From positions 1 through 64,000 of the forward strand of contig DXMY01000018.1 in assembly GCA_019413925.1 (NCBI GenBank): 64,000 bases of DNA, given 5' to 3'. The notes below the pieces were generated by a model. That model was not told the origin of the DNA, searched no databases, and saw nothing but the letters and a program-made list of their open reading frames with translations. Source of the stretch: Collinsella sp. Its GTDB lineage: Bacteria > Actinomycetota > Coriobacteriia > Coriobacteriales > Coriobacteriaceae. Below are positions 34,607-41,794 of the stretch, one piece after another. Positions within the stretch are counted from its first letter, which is position 1. Each line of letters starts with the position of its first letter. The position numbers and the translations under genes are program-made.

Positions 34607-34756
34607 TGGTGCGGCGTATAGGATTCCGCGCATCCGCTGCGCGGATCCGCGCCGGCTTCGCCCGCCTGCCGGCGCGCTCGCCCGCTCGCTACGGACGCTC
34701 CGCATCCGCTTCACGCTCGCGCCTCGACCGAGGGTCGAATCCATGCGGTGTTGCCA
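34607..34756. repeat. tRNA-tail element, full copy 2 (tRNA-Arg copy 3)
   Basis: 150 bp, nearly identical to the copy at 33832-33981, with a few substitutions, one of them in the T-loop (gggtcgaat for ggttcgaat). Terminator copies lie on both sides (34570-34601 and 34762-34793); period 190 bp. Confidence 0.8.
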
Positions 34757-34761
34757 TAAAA

Positions 34762-34793
34762 GAAAAGCCCCCGTTGCCGGAGGCTTCAAGTTC
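34762..34793 (-). terminator. Terminator of tRNA-Arg copy 3
   Basis: Minus-strand stem agcctccggc/cgggggct with tttctttt. Confidence 0.8.
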
Positions 34794-34796
34794 GAT

Positions 34797-34873
34797 TGGT
34801 GCGGCGTATAGGATTCGAACCTATGACGTTCTGATTCGTAGTCAGACCCTCTATCCAGCTGAGGTAACGCCGC
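34797..34873 (-). tRNA. tRNA-Arg (ACG), copy 3
   Basis: Third identical 77-base gene, anticodon ACG, encoded CCA. Upstream TTGACT and TTTATA (34914-34909 and 34890-34885, 18-bp spacer) form its promoter. Confidence 0.96.
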
Positions 34874-34884
34874 AGCGCAAGATA

Positions 34885-34914
34885 TATAAAACCACTTTAG
34901 TTAGTTGGAGTCAA
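34885..34914 (-). promoter_or_regulatory. Promoter of tRNA-Arg copy 3
   Basis: Minus strand TTGACT, 18-bp spacer, TTTATA, 11 bp before the tRNA. Confidence 0.65.
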
Positions 34915-34947
34915 GCACAATCTCAAACTTTTTTGAGAATATGTTCC

Positions 34948-35325
34948 TTACGCAGCTCCGTATGCGTCAGCGTCCCCCATGCGATCAATCGGTTTTTCAA
35001 CCACATCGAACCCAGCACCGAGCTCCCTCAAAAGCGAGCGCACCCGCTGGGCACAGTCATAATCGGCAAACGAGATACTCAGCATGCGCGCGACCTGGTT
35101 AGAAGTCCCAACTCCATAGAACCGCTCAAGCGCCACAAGCCCCTCGTGCGTCACAAAAGTCTCGACTACATGCGACGACTCCTCAAAACACCATTGGGTC
35201 AACGGGCCCTCGCTCGTCTGCCGCACCACCAAACCACCCATACCCGATGGCTCACACGTAACTAGTAAGTGCTCCCCACCTTCATCGCTCTCAAACAAAA
35301 CTACCCGCTCATCAAACAGCTCCAT
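34948..35325 (-). CDS. Hypothetical protein, 125 residues
   Basis: Small acidic soluble protein; no family recognised. Two halves can be seen: a beta-rich N-terminal part (ERVVLFESDEGGEHLLVTCEP) and a helical C-terminal part (ISFADYDCAQRVRSLLRELG). The ATG at 35325 follows aagggg by five bases, a convincing start. It lies alone between the tRNA-Arg cluster and serS on the same strand, ending 74 bp before tRNA-Arg copy 3. Confidence 0.7.
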   Translation of the reverse strand: MELFDERVVLFESDEGGEHLLVTCEPSGMGGLVVRQTSEGPLTQWCFEESSHVVETFVTHEGLVALERFYGVGTSNQVARMLSISFADYDCAQRVRSLLRELGAGFDVVEKPIDRMGDADAYGAA

Positions 35326-35445
35326 CGCATCCCCTTCCTCTCGCTTCTATTTAACATAAGCATAGCAGGTAGATGGCTGTATACAGAACGTTTGTTCGTG
35401 TGTTTTCTATTGAGCTGTCCGCACGATATGGTATAGCTCCGCACA

Positions 35446-35476
35446 CAAAAAGGGCGCCCCAGAAAGGAGCGCCCTT
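35446..35476 (-). terminator. Terminator of serS
   Basis: Stem aagggcgc/gcgccctt followed on the minus strand by tttttgtgtg, 23 bp after the serS stop. Confidence 0.85.
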
Positions 35477-35498
35477 GCAAATCGCTTATGCAGGCAAC

Positions 35499-36782
35499 CT
35501 ACGCGACCGGCTCGATCTTCTCGAGGCCGCCCATGTAAGGACGAAGAACCTCGGGGACCGTGATGGTGCCGTCGGCGTTCTGGTAGTTCTCCAGAATGGC
35601 GGCCATGGTGCGGCCAGCCGGCAGGCCGGAACCGTTGAGGGTGTGCAGGTAGCGCGAGCCCTTGAAGTTCTCGGGGTCGCGATATTTGATGTTGGCGCGA
35701 CGGGCCTGGAAATCGCCGCAGTTAGAGCAGGAGCTGATCTCCTTGTAGGCGTTATAGCTCGGCAGCCAGACCTCGATGTCGTAGGTCTGACGGGCAGAGA
35801 AGCCCAGGTCGCCGGTGCACAGGCTAATCACGCGATACGGCAGGCCCAGCTGCTGCAGCAGGTACTCGGCCTCGGCGGTCATGCTCTCGAGCTCCTCGTC
35901 GGATTCCTCCGGCTTGGCAAACTTGACCATCTCGACCTTGTCGAACTCGTGCTGGCGAATGATGCCGCGAGTGTCGCGACCAGCGGAGCCGGCCTCCTCG
36001 CGGAAGCAGGGGGTAAAGGCGGTGTAGCGGCGCGGCAGGGTATCAGCATCGAGAACCTCGCCGGCGTGCAGGTTGGTAAGCACGACCTCGGCGGTGGGGA
36101 TCAGGAAGTTGTCGCCCGAGACGTGATAGGCGTCGTCCTCGAACTTGGGCAGCTGACCCGTGCCAAACATGGTCTGACGCTTGACGACGATGGGCGGCCA
36201 CCACTCCTTAAAGCCACGGCTGGTGTGCGTGTCAAGGAAGAAGTTGATGAGGGCACGCTCAAGACGGGCGCCGGCGCCACCGAGAACGGTAAAGCGGCTA
36301 CCGGAGAGCTTGTTGCCGCGCTCGAAATCGAGGATGTCGAGGTCGGTGCCCAGGTCCCAGTGCGGCTTAAAGTCGAAGTCGAACTCGCGCGGGGTGCCCC
36401 AACGACGGCGCTCGATGTTCTCGTCCTCGTCCTTGCCGTACGGCGTGGCCTCGCAAGGGATGTTGGGAAGGTGAGCCATAAAGTCGTACTGCTCCTGCTC
36501 GAGAGCGGTGCGGCGCTCGGCCAGACCGTCAATCTTCTCGTTGACGGCGCGCACGGCCTCCTTGGCGGCCTCGGCCTCGTCCTTCTTGCCCTCCTTCATC
36601 AGGGCGCCGATCTTCTTGGACTCGGCATTACGCGTGGCCTGGAGCTCCTCGACCTCGGTGATGACGGCACGGCGCTCGTCGTCGAGCTCGAAGAACTTCT
36701 CTCGATCCCAAGACGTCTGGCGGTTGGCCATGGCGGTATCGATGGCATCGGGGTTCTCGCGAACAAACTTGATATCAAGCAT
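35499..36782 (-). CDS. serS: Seryl-tRNA synthetase
   Basis: Class II synthetase charging tRNA-Ser (and tRNA-Sec where present), 427 residues. An N-terminal coiled-coil arm spans about 25-100; motif 2 is CFREEAGSAGRDTRGIIRQH and motif 3 is NGSGLPAGRTMAAILENY near the C-terminus. The ATG at 36782 follows ggagga by five bases; nine upstream in-frame codons are not part of the protein. Its promoter faces that of a small membrane gene around 36839-36850. A terminator follows. No T-box seen. Confidence 0.96.
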   Translation of the reverse strand: MLDIKFVRENPDAIDTAMANRQTSWDREKFFELDDERRAVITEVEELQATRNAESKKIGALMKEGKKDEAEAAKEAVRAVNEKIDGLAERRTALEQEQYDFMAHLPNIPCEATPYGKDEDENIERRRWGTPREFDFDFKPHWDLGTDLDILDFERGNKLSGSRFTVLGGAGARLERALINFFLDTHTSRGFKEWWPPIVVKRQTMFGTGQLPKFEDDAYHVSGDNFLIPTAEVVLTNLHAGEVLDADTLPRRYTAFTPCFREEAGSAGRDTRGIIRQHEFDKVEMVKFAKPEESDEELESMTAEAEYLLQQLGLPYRVISLCTGDLGFSARQTYDIEVWLPSYNAYKEISSCSNCGDFQARRANIKYRDPENFKGSRYLHTLNGSGLPAGRTMAAILENYQNADGTITVPEVLRPYMGGLEKIEPVA

Positions 36783-36838
36783 TAGATCCTCCGGCGATAT
36801 ACATTCCATTTAGGTTGCAACCTTGTACATGTATGGGC

Positions 36839-36850
36839 AAGTATATACTT
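36839..36850. promoter_or_regulatory. Shared divergent -10 palindrome between serS and a small ORF
   Basis: AAGTATATACTT is an exact palindrome that supplies a TATACT -10 on both strands. Minus: TTGGGT with an 18-bp spacer for serS. Plus: TTGTAC with a 15-bp spacer. The two promoters would compete. Confidence 0.45.
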
Positions 36851-36893
36851 ATGAGCGTTTACGACCCAACCCAACTACGCAAGAAGGCACCCA

Positions 36894-37067
36894 ATGGACG
36901 CAGTTTTTTCCTTTTTGTTTGGCACCCGCACCGGTTTTGCCATCCTTTTCGCCGGCGGCATCCTACTGTTTGCGATTCTTGCCTTTGTAATGGAGAAGCG
37001 CACCCATAAGATGTATGTCGACCGCGGCCCCAAGGACGAGGACGATCAAGACAGCTTCTGGGACTAA
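36894..37067 (+). CDS. Small single-pass membrane protein, 57 residues
   Basis: ATG at 36894 preceded by agaagg at six bases. The product has one hydrophobic helix (GFAILFAGGILLFAILAFVM, about 14-33), a short basic stretch (EKRTHK) and an acidic tail ending DEDDQDSFWD. This fits a type I or II miniprotein with the basic side inside. Function unknown. It diverges from serS and its stop codon lies in the left arm of the long inverted repeat that separates it from proC. Confidence 0.6.
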   Translation: MDAVFSFLFGTRTGFAILFAGGILLFAILAFVMEKRTHKMYVDRGPKDEDDQDSFWD

Positions 37068-37223
37068 CCTGCCAAAAAGGGACTGGTTTATTTTGGTCGG
37101 TTTTATCTGGGCAAACGCAAGCGCCTCGCAACTGGAATTGAGCCAGTTGCGAGGCGCTTTTTGCTATAGAGATAAAACCGCAGGAAAACCTGCCAAAATA
37201 AACCTGTCCCTAAATGGCAGGTT
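37066..37223. repeat. Long foldback repeat with bidirectional terminator core
   Basis: Outer arms (aacctgcca..agggac-ggtttattttgg and its complement, about 45 bases with gaps) enclose a perfect 16-pair stem agcgcctcgcaactgg/ccagttgcgaggcgct at 37120-37158 followed by ttttt on plus and preceded by a-rich sequence on minus. It terminates both the small ORF and proC. Confidence 0.75.
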
Positions 37224-37994
37224 TTACTGGAGGGTGGCGTCGATGGCCTTGACCAGGGCGCTGCGCATGCCAGCATCCTCGAGCGCGACGACGCCCTTGA
37301 TGGTGGCGCCGCCGGGTGAGCATACGGCATCCTTCATCGCCGCAGGATGCTGACCAGTCGCAAGCTGCAGCTTTGCCGTGCCCAGCACCATCTGGCTCAC
37401 AATGCGATAGGCATCGGCGCGCGGGATACCGTGCTTGACGGCCGCGTCGCCCAAGGCCTCAATCGCCATGGCGACAAATGCCGGGGCGCAACCACCCACG
37501 GTGCCACCCACAAACAGCAGGCTCGTGTCGAGCTCGACGACAGTGCCAAGCTTACCGAGCAGGTCGAGCACCACGGCACGCTGCTCGCCGTTGAGCGTAG
37601 AGGACTTCTCGCAGGCGATGACGCCCTCGCCCACCGAAACCGGCGTGTTGGGCACCGTCGAGATATGCGCGACACCCGGCAGGACCTGCTCCCACTTGAC
37701 GCTATCCCAAGTCCAGGCGACCGAAAGGACAACCTTGTCGGCTAGAGCGTCCTTGAGCGGAGCGAAGACCTTCTCGATCATGTATGGCTTGACCGCAGCA
37801 ACCACGATATCGGATGCAGCGACAACCTCCGCCGCATCACGACAGGCAACCATCCCACGCGTCTCACAACGCTCAACCAAGGCGTCGTAGTGGCCCGCGC
37901 AGGCGCACATATCGCTCGCAGCCACACCGGCGGCGATCCAGCCATCGGCCATAGCGCTCGCCATATTGCCAAAACCGACAAATCCGATCTTCAT
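37224..37994 (-). CDS. proC: Pyrroline-5-carboxylate reductase
   Basis: Last step of proline synthesis: NAD(P)H-dependent reduction of 1-pyrroline-5-carboxylate. 256 residues, cytoplasmic. N-terminal Rossmann motif GFVGFGNMASAMADG, and the C-terminal proC signature SPGGATIKGVVALEDAGMR. Start ATG at 37994. It ends at the edge of the foldback repeat 37066-37223. Other proline genes (proA, proB) are not adjacent. Confidence 0.93.
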   Translation of the reverse strand: MKIGFVGFGNMASAMADGWIAAGVAASDMCACAGHYDALVERCETRGMVACRDAAEVVAASDIVVAAVKPYMIEKVFAPLKDALADKVVLSVAWTWDSVKWEQVLPGVAHISTVPNTPVSVGEGVIACEKSSTLNGEQRAVVLDLLGKLGTVVELDTSLLFVGGTVGGCAPAFVAMAIEALGDAAVKHGIPRADAYRIVSQMVLGTAKLQLATGQHPAAMKDAVCSPGGATIKGVVALEDAGMRSALVKAIDATLQ

Positions 37995-38067
37995 ATCTCA
38001 TAGTCCTCTCAGACACGCTCTTCAAAACGAAGGCTATTGTCCCACGGCATTGTTTCGTATTGCCGAC

Positions 38068-38538
38068 CTATTTGTGATACGGCTCGCCACGGCTGATCTT
38101 GCAGGCGCGGTAAACCTGCTCCAGCAGCACCACGCGCGCCAGGTTATGCGGCAAGGTAATGCGTCCAAAGCTGAGCATCTCGTCGGCGCGGGCGCGCACG
38201 GCATCGTTCACACCGTCCGATCCGCCGATTACAAAGGCGATGTCGCTGTTGCCTCGCAGCATGAGGTCATCGAGACGGGCCGAAAGCTCCTCGCTCGAGC
38301 GCTCTTTGCCCTCAATGGCAAGCAGGATCACATGCGCTCGAGGCGGCAGGGCTGCAAGAATCGCCGCCCCCTCCTTGTCGCGTGCGGCATCCACGCCGCC
38401 CGCCTTAGCCGGGTCGATATCGGCCACCTCGCGGATATCCACCTTGGCATAGGCACCTAGGCGCTTGGTGTACTCAGCGCACGCGTCCTTCCAAAAGCGC
38501 TCCTTGAGCTTACCGACGCAAACGACGGTGTATTTCAC
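38068..38538 (-). CDS. rlmH: Ribosomal RNA large subunit methyltransferase H
   Basis: SPOUT-fold enzyme of 156 residues that methylates N3 of pseudouridine 1915 in 23S rRNA. The SAM-binding knot is FVIGGSDGV, and the invariant C-terminus GEPYHK is intact, as are SFGRITLPHNLARVVL and the opening MKYTVVCVGKLKERFW. It follows the SPFH gene by six bases, so the two are co-transcribed. Confidence 0.95.
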   Translation of the reverse strand: MKYTVVCVGKLKERFWKDACAEYTKRLGAYAKVDIREVADIDPAKAGGVDAARDKEGAAILAALPPRAHVILLAIEGKERSSEELSARLDDLMLRGNSDIAFVIGGSDGVNDAVRARADEMLSFGRITLPHNLARVVLLEQVYRACKISRGEPYHK

Positions 38539-38544
38539 GCGCGT

Positions 38545-39483
38545 CTACTCCTTCGAATCGTTTTGAACTTCGCCAGCGGTCAGCATCTGCTCGAACATCG
38601 AGGCCGACTGCGAGAAATCGCTCGGCAGCACGACCGTCGAGGTTTTACCCGTGCGAGCGAACTCTGTCATCATCTCGGACCACTGCGTAAACATGAACAG
38701 CTGGTTGGCCTCGTCGTTGCCGACGCCCGTCTCCTGGATAATCTCGAGCGAATCCTTGATGCCCAACGCGATGGCCTTGCGCTGGTTGGCGATGCCCTCG
38801 CCCGCCTTTTCCATCGCCTCGGCCTCAGCGGTCGCCTCGGTGACGCGCTTGATGCGGTCGGCCTCGGCGAGCTCCTGCGCAGCAGCGCGCTTGCGCTGGG
38901 CGGCGTTGATGTCGTTCATGGAGTTCTCGACCTCGGTCGGCAGCGCGATCTTGGTGATGAGTGTCGACACGAGGGTGAAGCCGTAGGCAGCCATCTGCCC
39001 GGACACGGTGGCATTGACGTCCTTGGCGATGTCATCCTTCTTGGCAAAGACCTCATCGAGCGTGTAGACAGGGATGGAAGAGCGCAGGGCATCGGTGATG
39101 AAATCGCGCATCTGGTCGACGGGCTCCTGCAGCATGTAGTAGCTCTTGTAGATGCCCGAATCTGCCGGGCCAGCGCCCATGTCATAGCTCACGTGGTACT
39201 GAGCAGAGACTTCAAGGCCGATGGTCACGTTGTCCTGGGTCTTAACGTCGATGCCAAAACCGTTTTTCATGGTGCGTAGACTCACCGTGGCGGCCTTACG
39301 GTCGATCACGGGCACCTTCATGTGGAAGCCCGCGTTGACGATGCGGTTAAACTTGCCCAGACGCTCGATGATCACGGCATGCTGTTGTTCAACGACATAG
39401 CAGGCGTTGGGGAGCAGCAGCAACAAAATGATGATGGGAAGCAGAAGACTCGTAAGGGCGGCAATGATTCCGGACAACAGCAT
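38545..39483 (-). CDS. SPFH-domain (stomatin/prohibitin-like) membrane protein
   Basis: Membrane-anchored band-7 protein of 312 residues. One N-terminal hydrophobic helix (about 5-25) precedes the SPFH domain (VVEQQHAVIIERLGKFNRI, FHMKVPVIDR, TQDNVTIGLEVSAQYHV), followed by a charged coiled coil with AAQRKRAAAQELAEADRI. Resembles QmcA/YbbK-type proteins that form oligomeric membrane microdomains and sometimes bind FtsH. No NfeD partner is adjacent; rlmH follows in the operon. Confidence 0.87.
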   Translation of the reverse strand: MLLSGIIAALTSLLLPIIILLLLLPNACYVVEQQHAVIIERLGKFNRIVNAGFHMKVPVIDRKAATVSLRTMKNGFGIDVKTQDNVTIGLEVSAQYHVSYDMGAGPADSGIYKSYYMLQEPVDQMRDFITDALRSSIPVYTLDEVFAKKDDIAKDVNATVSGQMAAYGFTLVSTLITKIALPTEVENSMNDINAAQRKRAAAQELAEADRIKRVTEATAEAEAMEKAGEGIANQRKAIALGIKDSLEIIQETGVGNDEANQLFMFTQWSEMMTEFARTGKTSTVVLPSDFSQSASMFEQMLTAGEVQNDSKE

Positions 39484-39555
39484 GGTCTCTCCTCTGATAG
39501 GCTCACGTTGGCACTAGGATACCCGCACGAAGCAGCCACGTGACATCAACAGGAG

Positions 39556-39598
39556 GCCCATAACAAAAAAGCTCCCATTGCTGGGAGCTCTTTCATTT
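39556..39598 (-). terminator. Extra copy of the tRNA-Leu terminator
   Basis: gcccataacaaaaaagc then agctcccattgctgggagct, repeated with four changes 189 bp further on beside the real tRNA-Leu. It follows only a copy of the tRNA end. Confidence 0.75.
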
Positions 39599-39600
39599 AA

Positions 39601-39749
39601 TGGTTCGGGCGAAAGGACGTCCGCGTATCTGCTTCGCGGATCCGCGCCGGCTTCGGCCGCCTGCCGGCGTCCTCGCCAGCTCGCTAAAAACGCTCCGCGT
39701 TTTCTTGGCGCTCGCTCCTTCGCAGGTTCAAGTCCCCGCGATGGGCCCA
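39601..39749. repeat. tRNA-tail element (tRNA-Leu)
   Basis: 149 bp. Left end copies the last 18 bases of tRNA-Leu (tggttcgggcgaaaggac, two changes); right end is an inverted T-arm gcaggttcaagtcccc matching the tRNA-Leu T-loop, ending gggccca. Core hairpins include tccgcg/cgcgga, gccggc/gccggc and aaaacgc-tcc-gcgtttt. Same order as at tRNA-Arg but different bases. Confidence 0.8.
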
Positions 39750-39756
39750 TAACAAA

Positions 39757-39786
39757 AAAGCCCCCATTACTGGGAGCTCTTTCATT
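39757..39786 (-). terminator. Terminator of tRNA-Leu
   Basis: Minus-strand stem agctcccagtaatgggggct followed by ttttttgtta, a few bases after the tRNA end. Confidence 0.85.
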
Positions 39787-39789
39787 TAA

Positions 39790-39876
39790 TGGTGCGGGCG
39801 AAAGGACTTGAACCTTCATGGGGTTGCCCCCATACGGACCTGAACCGTACGCGTCTGCCAATTCCGCCACGCCCGC
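39790..39876 (-). tRNA. tRNA-Leu (CAG)
   Basis: 87-base class II tRNA: acceptor GCGGGCG/CGCCCGC, anticodon CAG in tacggtt-CAG-gtccgta, T-loop GGTTCAAGTCC, encoded CCA. Promoter TTGCGT/TATTCT with a 17-bp spacer lies at 39888-39916. Confidence 0.96.
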
Positions 39877-39887
39877 GTGCAGGAATT

Positions 39888-39916
39888 AGAATAACGGAGC
39901 GCTACCGCGAACGCAA
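39888..39916 (-). promoter_or_regulatory. Promoter of tRNA-Leu
   Basis: Minus strand TTGCGT (39916-39911), 17-bp spacer, TATTCT (39893-39888). It lies immediately before, and slightly within reach of, the tatD stop at 39920. Confidence 0.6.
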
Positions 39917-39919
39917 GAA

Positions 39920-40837
39920 CTATTTTTGAAAAAGTTTGCAGGCATTTTCCCAAGCTGCTCGCGCGATTGCCTCAGCATCCTCGCCGGTACGATCGACACG
40001 GTCGTTGACCAGCGTGTTTGCCGTGATAGAAATCATTGCCGGCTCGCACTCAAGACCGCGAATGGGCTCCGGTGCCATATACGGGCAATCCGTCTCGAAC
40101 AAAATGCGATCGAGCGGGGTCGCCGCAAATGCCTCGCGCACCTCGTCGTTGCGCTTAAAGGTGGCCGCGCCGCCATAGGCGATATAGCAGCCCAAACCCA
40201 CAAAGCGCTCCATCGTAGTTCGATCCTCGCCAAAGCAGTGCAGCACGCAACCGGCCTGAGGCACGCCTACCTCGCGCAGCACGTTGTACGCATCAACGTG
40301 CGAAGTGCGCTCCCCATCCGAGTCCTCGTGCCGCAGGTGCAGCTCCACCGGCACATTGCGGCGCACAGCAACTTCGAGCTGACGTACCATGCAATCAATC
40401 TGCACACTGTGGGGCGCCGGCGCGATGTCGTCGTCGTAATCCATGTGATAGTCCAGACCGATCTCGCCGATGCCGACGCACAAAGGGTCATCAAGCGCAG
40501 CAACAACCTGTGCGTGAATGTCGTCGGTATAATCCGGCGCGCCATAGGGGTGAACGCCAGCGAGATACTTGATCTGCGGAATATCCCGCATCGGCAGAAT
40601 TTCGCGCACGAGCCAGTCGCTATAGTCCGTCACGCTGCGCTTGTCGGCGATGGGGTCGAGCATCGTCACCAACAGATCGACGCCCGCGGCTTTGGCGCGC
40701 ACGAGCGTTTCGGGCACTTCTTTGCCCCAAAACGAAAGCAGATGCGCATGCGTGTCGGCAAGCGGTGCCAAGGGCACGGGGCAGGCAACCGTCTTCTTTT
40801 TCTTGGTAAACGTCACGCGTTCGGCATTAATCGTCAT
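39920..40837 (-). CDS. tatD: TatD-family metal-dependent DNase
   Basis: TIM-barrel hydrolase of 305 residues with 3'-5' exonuclease activity in the family. Metal ligands are visible in DTHAHLL, GIGEIGLDYH, ELHLRH, VLHCFGE and FETDCPYM. The N-terminus is about 25 residues longer than usual (VTFTKKKKTVACPVPLAPL). The ATG at 40837 overlaps the end of rsmA by 11 bases and uses caggag inside it as ribosome site. The metG/rsmA/tatD neighbourhood is conserved in many bacteria. Confidence 0.9.
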   Translation of the reverse strand: MTINAERVTFTKKKKTVACPVPLAPLADTHAHLLSFWGKEVPETLVRAKAAGVDLLVTMLDPIADKRSVTDYSDWLVREILPMRDIPQIKYLAGVHPYGAPDYTDDIHAQVVAALDDPLCVGIGEIGLDYHMDYDDDIAPAPHSVQIDCMVRQLEVAVRRNVPVELHLRHEDSDGERTSHVDAYNVLREVGVPQAGCVLHCFGEDRTTMERFVGLGCYIAYGGAATFKRNDEVREAFAATPLDRILFETDCPYMAPEPIRGLECEPAMISITANTLVNDRVDRTGEDAEAIARAAWENACKLFQK

Positions 40838-41687
40838 GGATTAGCTCCTGGGCCAGGCGGACAAAGTCAGCAACATCGAGCGTCTCGGCGCGCGTGGTGG
40901 GTGAGATACCGCAAGCCTCAAAGGCGGCATCGAGCACGTCCTTGGCAAAGCCGTTGGCGCTCATGGAATTGCGGATGGTCTTGCGACGCTGAGCAAATGC
41001 GGCGTCAATCACGCGGGCCACAAACTCGCGATCGAGTCCTTCGGGCACCACGCCGTCAACACGGTCGATACGCACGACGGCCGAGTCCACGTGCGGTGCC
41101 GGCATAAAGCAACGCGGCGGCACCTCAAAGCGACCCGTCACCTGCGCATACAGGCCGAGCTTTGCCGTATAGCCGCCATAGGTCTTATTGCCCGGCACTG
41201 CGGCAATGCGATCGGCAACCTCCTTTTGAACCATGACGACGGCGCGCTTGAGCGCGGGCATCGTCTGGAAGAACTGCAGGATGATCGTCGCCGCCACGTT
41301 ATAGGGCAGGTTCGCGACAAATACCGTCGGCTCACCGCCCGCAACCTGCTCAATCTGCTCCGGCGTCACCCTGAGCGCGTCGCCCATGATAAAGCGGAAG
41401 TTGGCGTAGTCAGCGGCATGGGCATCGAGCACCGGCTCGAGCTCGGGGTCGGCCTCGATCGACGTGACGCACGCCGCCTCCTGCAGCAGCGCAAGCGTGA
41501 GCGTACCAACGCCCGGACCGACCTCGAGCACGCGCTCATCGCCCGCAAGCTCGGAAAGCTCGCAAATGCGCTCAATTACATGGTTGTCGATCAGGAAGTT
41601 CTGGCCCAGGCGATGCTTGGTCGCAAGGCCAAACTCCTCCAGCAGCTCCCTTGTTGCCGTGGGGTTTGCCAAAGGCGAAGTTGTCAT
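40827..41687 (-). CDS. rsmA: 16S rRNA dimethyladenosine transferase (RsmA/KsgA)
   Basis: SAM-dependent enzyme of 286 residues that dimethylates A1518 and A1519 of 16S rRNA. N-terminal GQNFLIDNHVIERI, SAM motif EVGPGVGTLTLALL and catalytic NLPYN are present; the C-terminal helical domain has FAQRRKTIRNSM. ATG at 41687 after aaggagg. It is separated from metG by a strong terminator (41722-41755), so rsmA-tatD is its own transcript. Confidence 0.95.
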   Translation of the reverse strand: MTTSPLANPTATRELLEEFGLATKHRLGQNFLIDNHVIERICELSELAGDERVLEVGPGVGTLTLALLQEAACVTSIEADPELEPVLDAHAADYANFRFIMGDALRVTPEQIEQVAGGEPTVFVANLPYNVAATIILQFFQTMPALKRAVVMVQKEVADRIAAVPGNKTYGGYTAKLGLYAQVTGRFEVPPRCFMPAPHVDSAVVRIDRVDGVVPEGLDREFVARVIDAAFAQRRKTIRNSMSANGFAKDVLDAAFEACGISPTTRAETLDVADFVRLAQELIHDD

Positions 41688-41721
41688 AGTTGCCTCCTTA
41701 GCATGGTGGCGGCGTCTTGAA

Positions 41722-41755
41722 ACAAAAGGGCATGGACCGTTGCGGCCATGCCCTT
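41722..41755 (-). terminator. Terminator of metG
   Basis: Perfect ten-pair stem aagggcatgg/ccatgccctt with ttttgtttc following on the minus strand, 40 bp past the metG stop. Confidence 0.85.
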
Positions 41756-41794
41756 ACATCTAAACAGCAAATTGCCGATATGGCGCGCGGCGGC

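Noticed and set aside
33460..35265. Several ORFs across the tRNA-Arg cluster with GFEPRS- and DSNLGR-type peptides
   Set aside because: These are antisense or frame-shifted readings of tRNA T-arms and their copies (the GGATTCGAACC sequence), not proteins.
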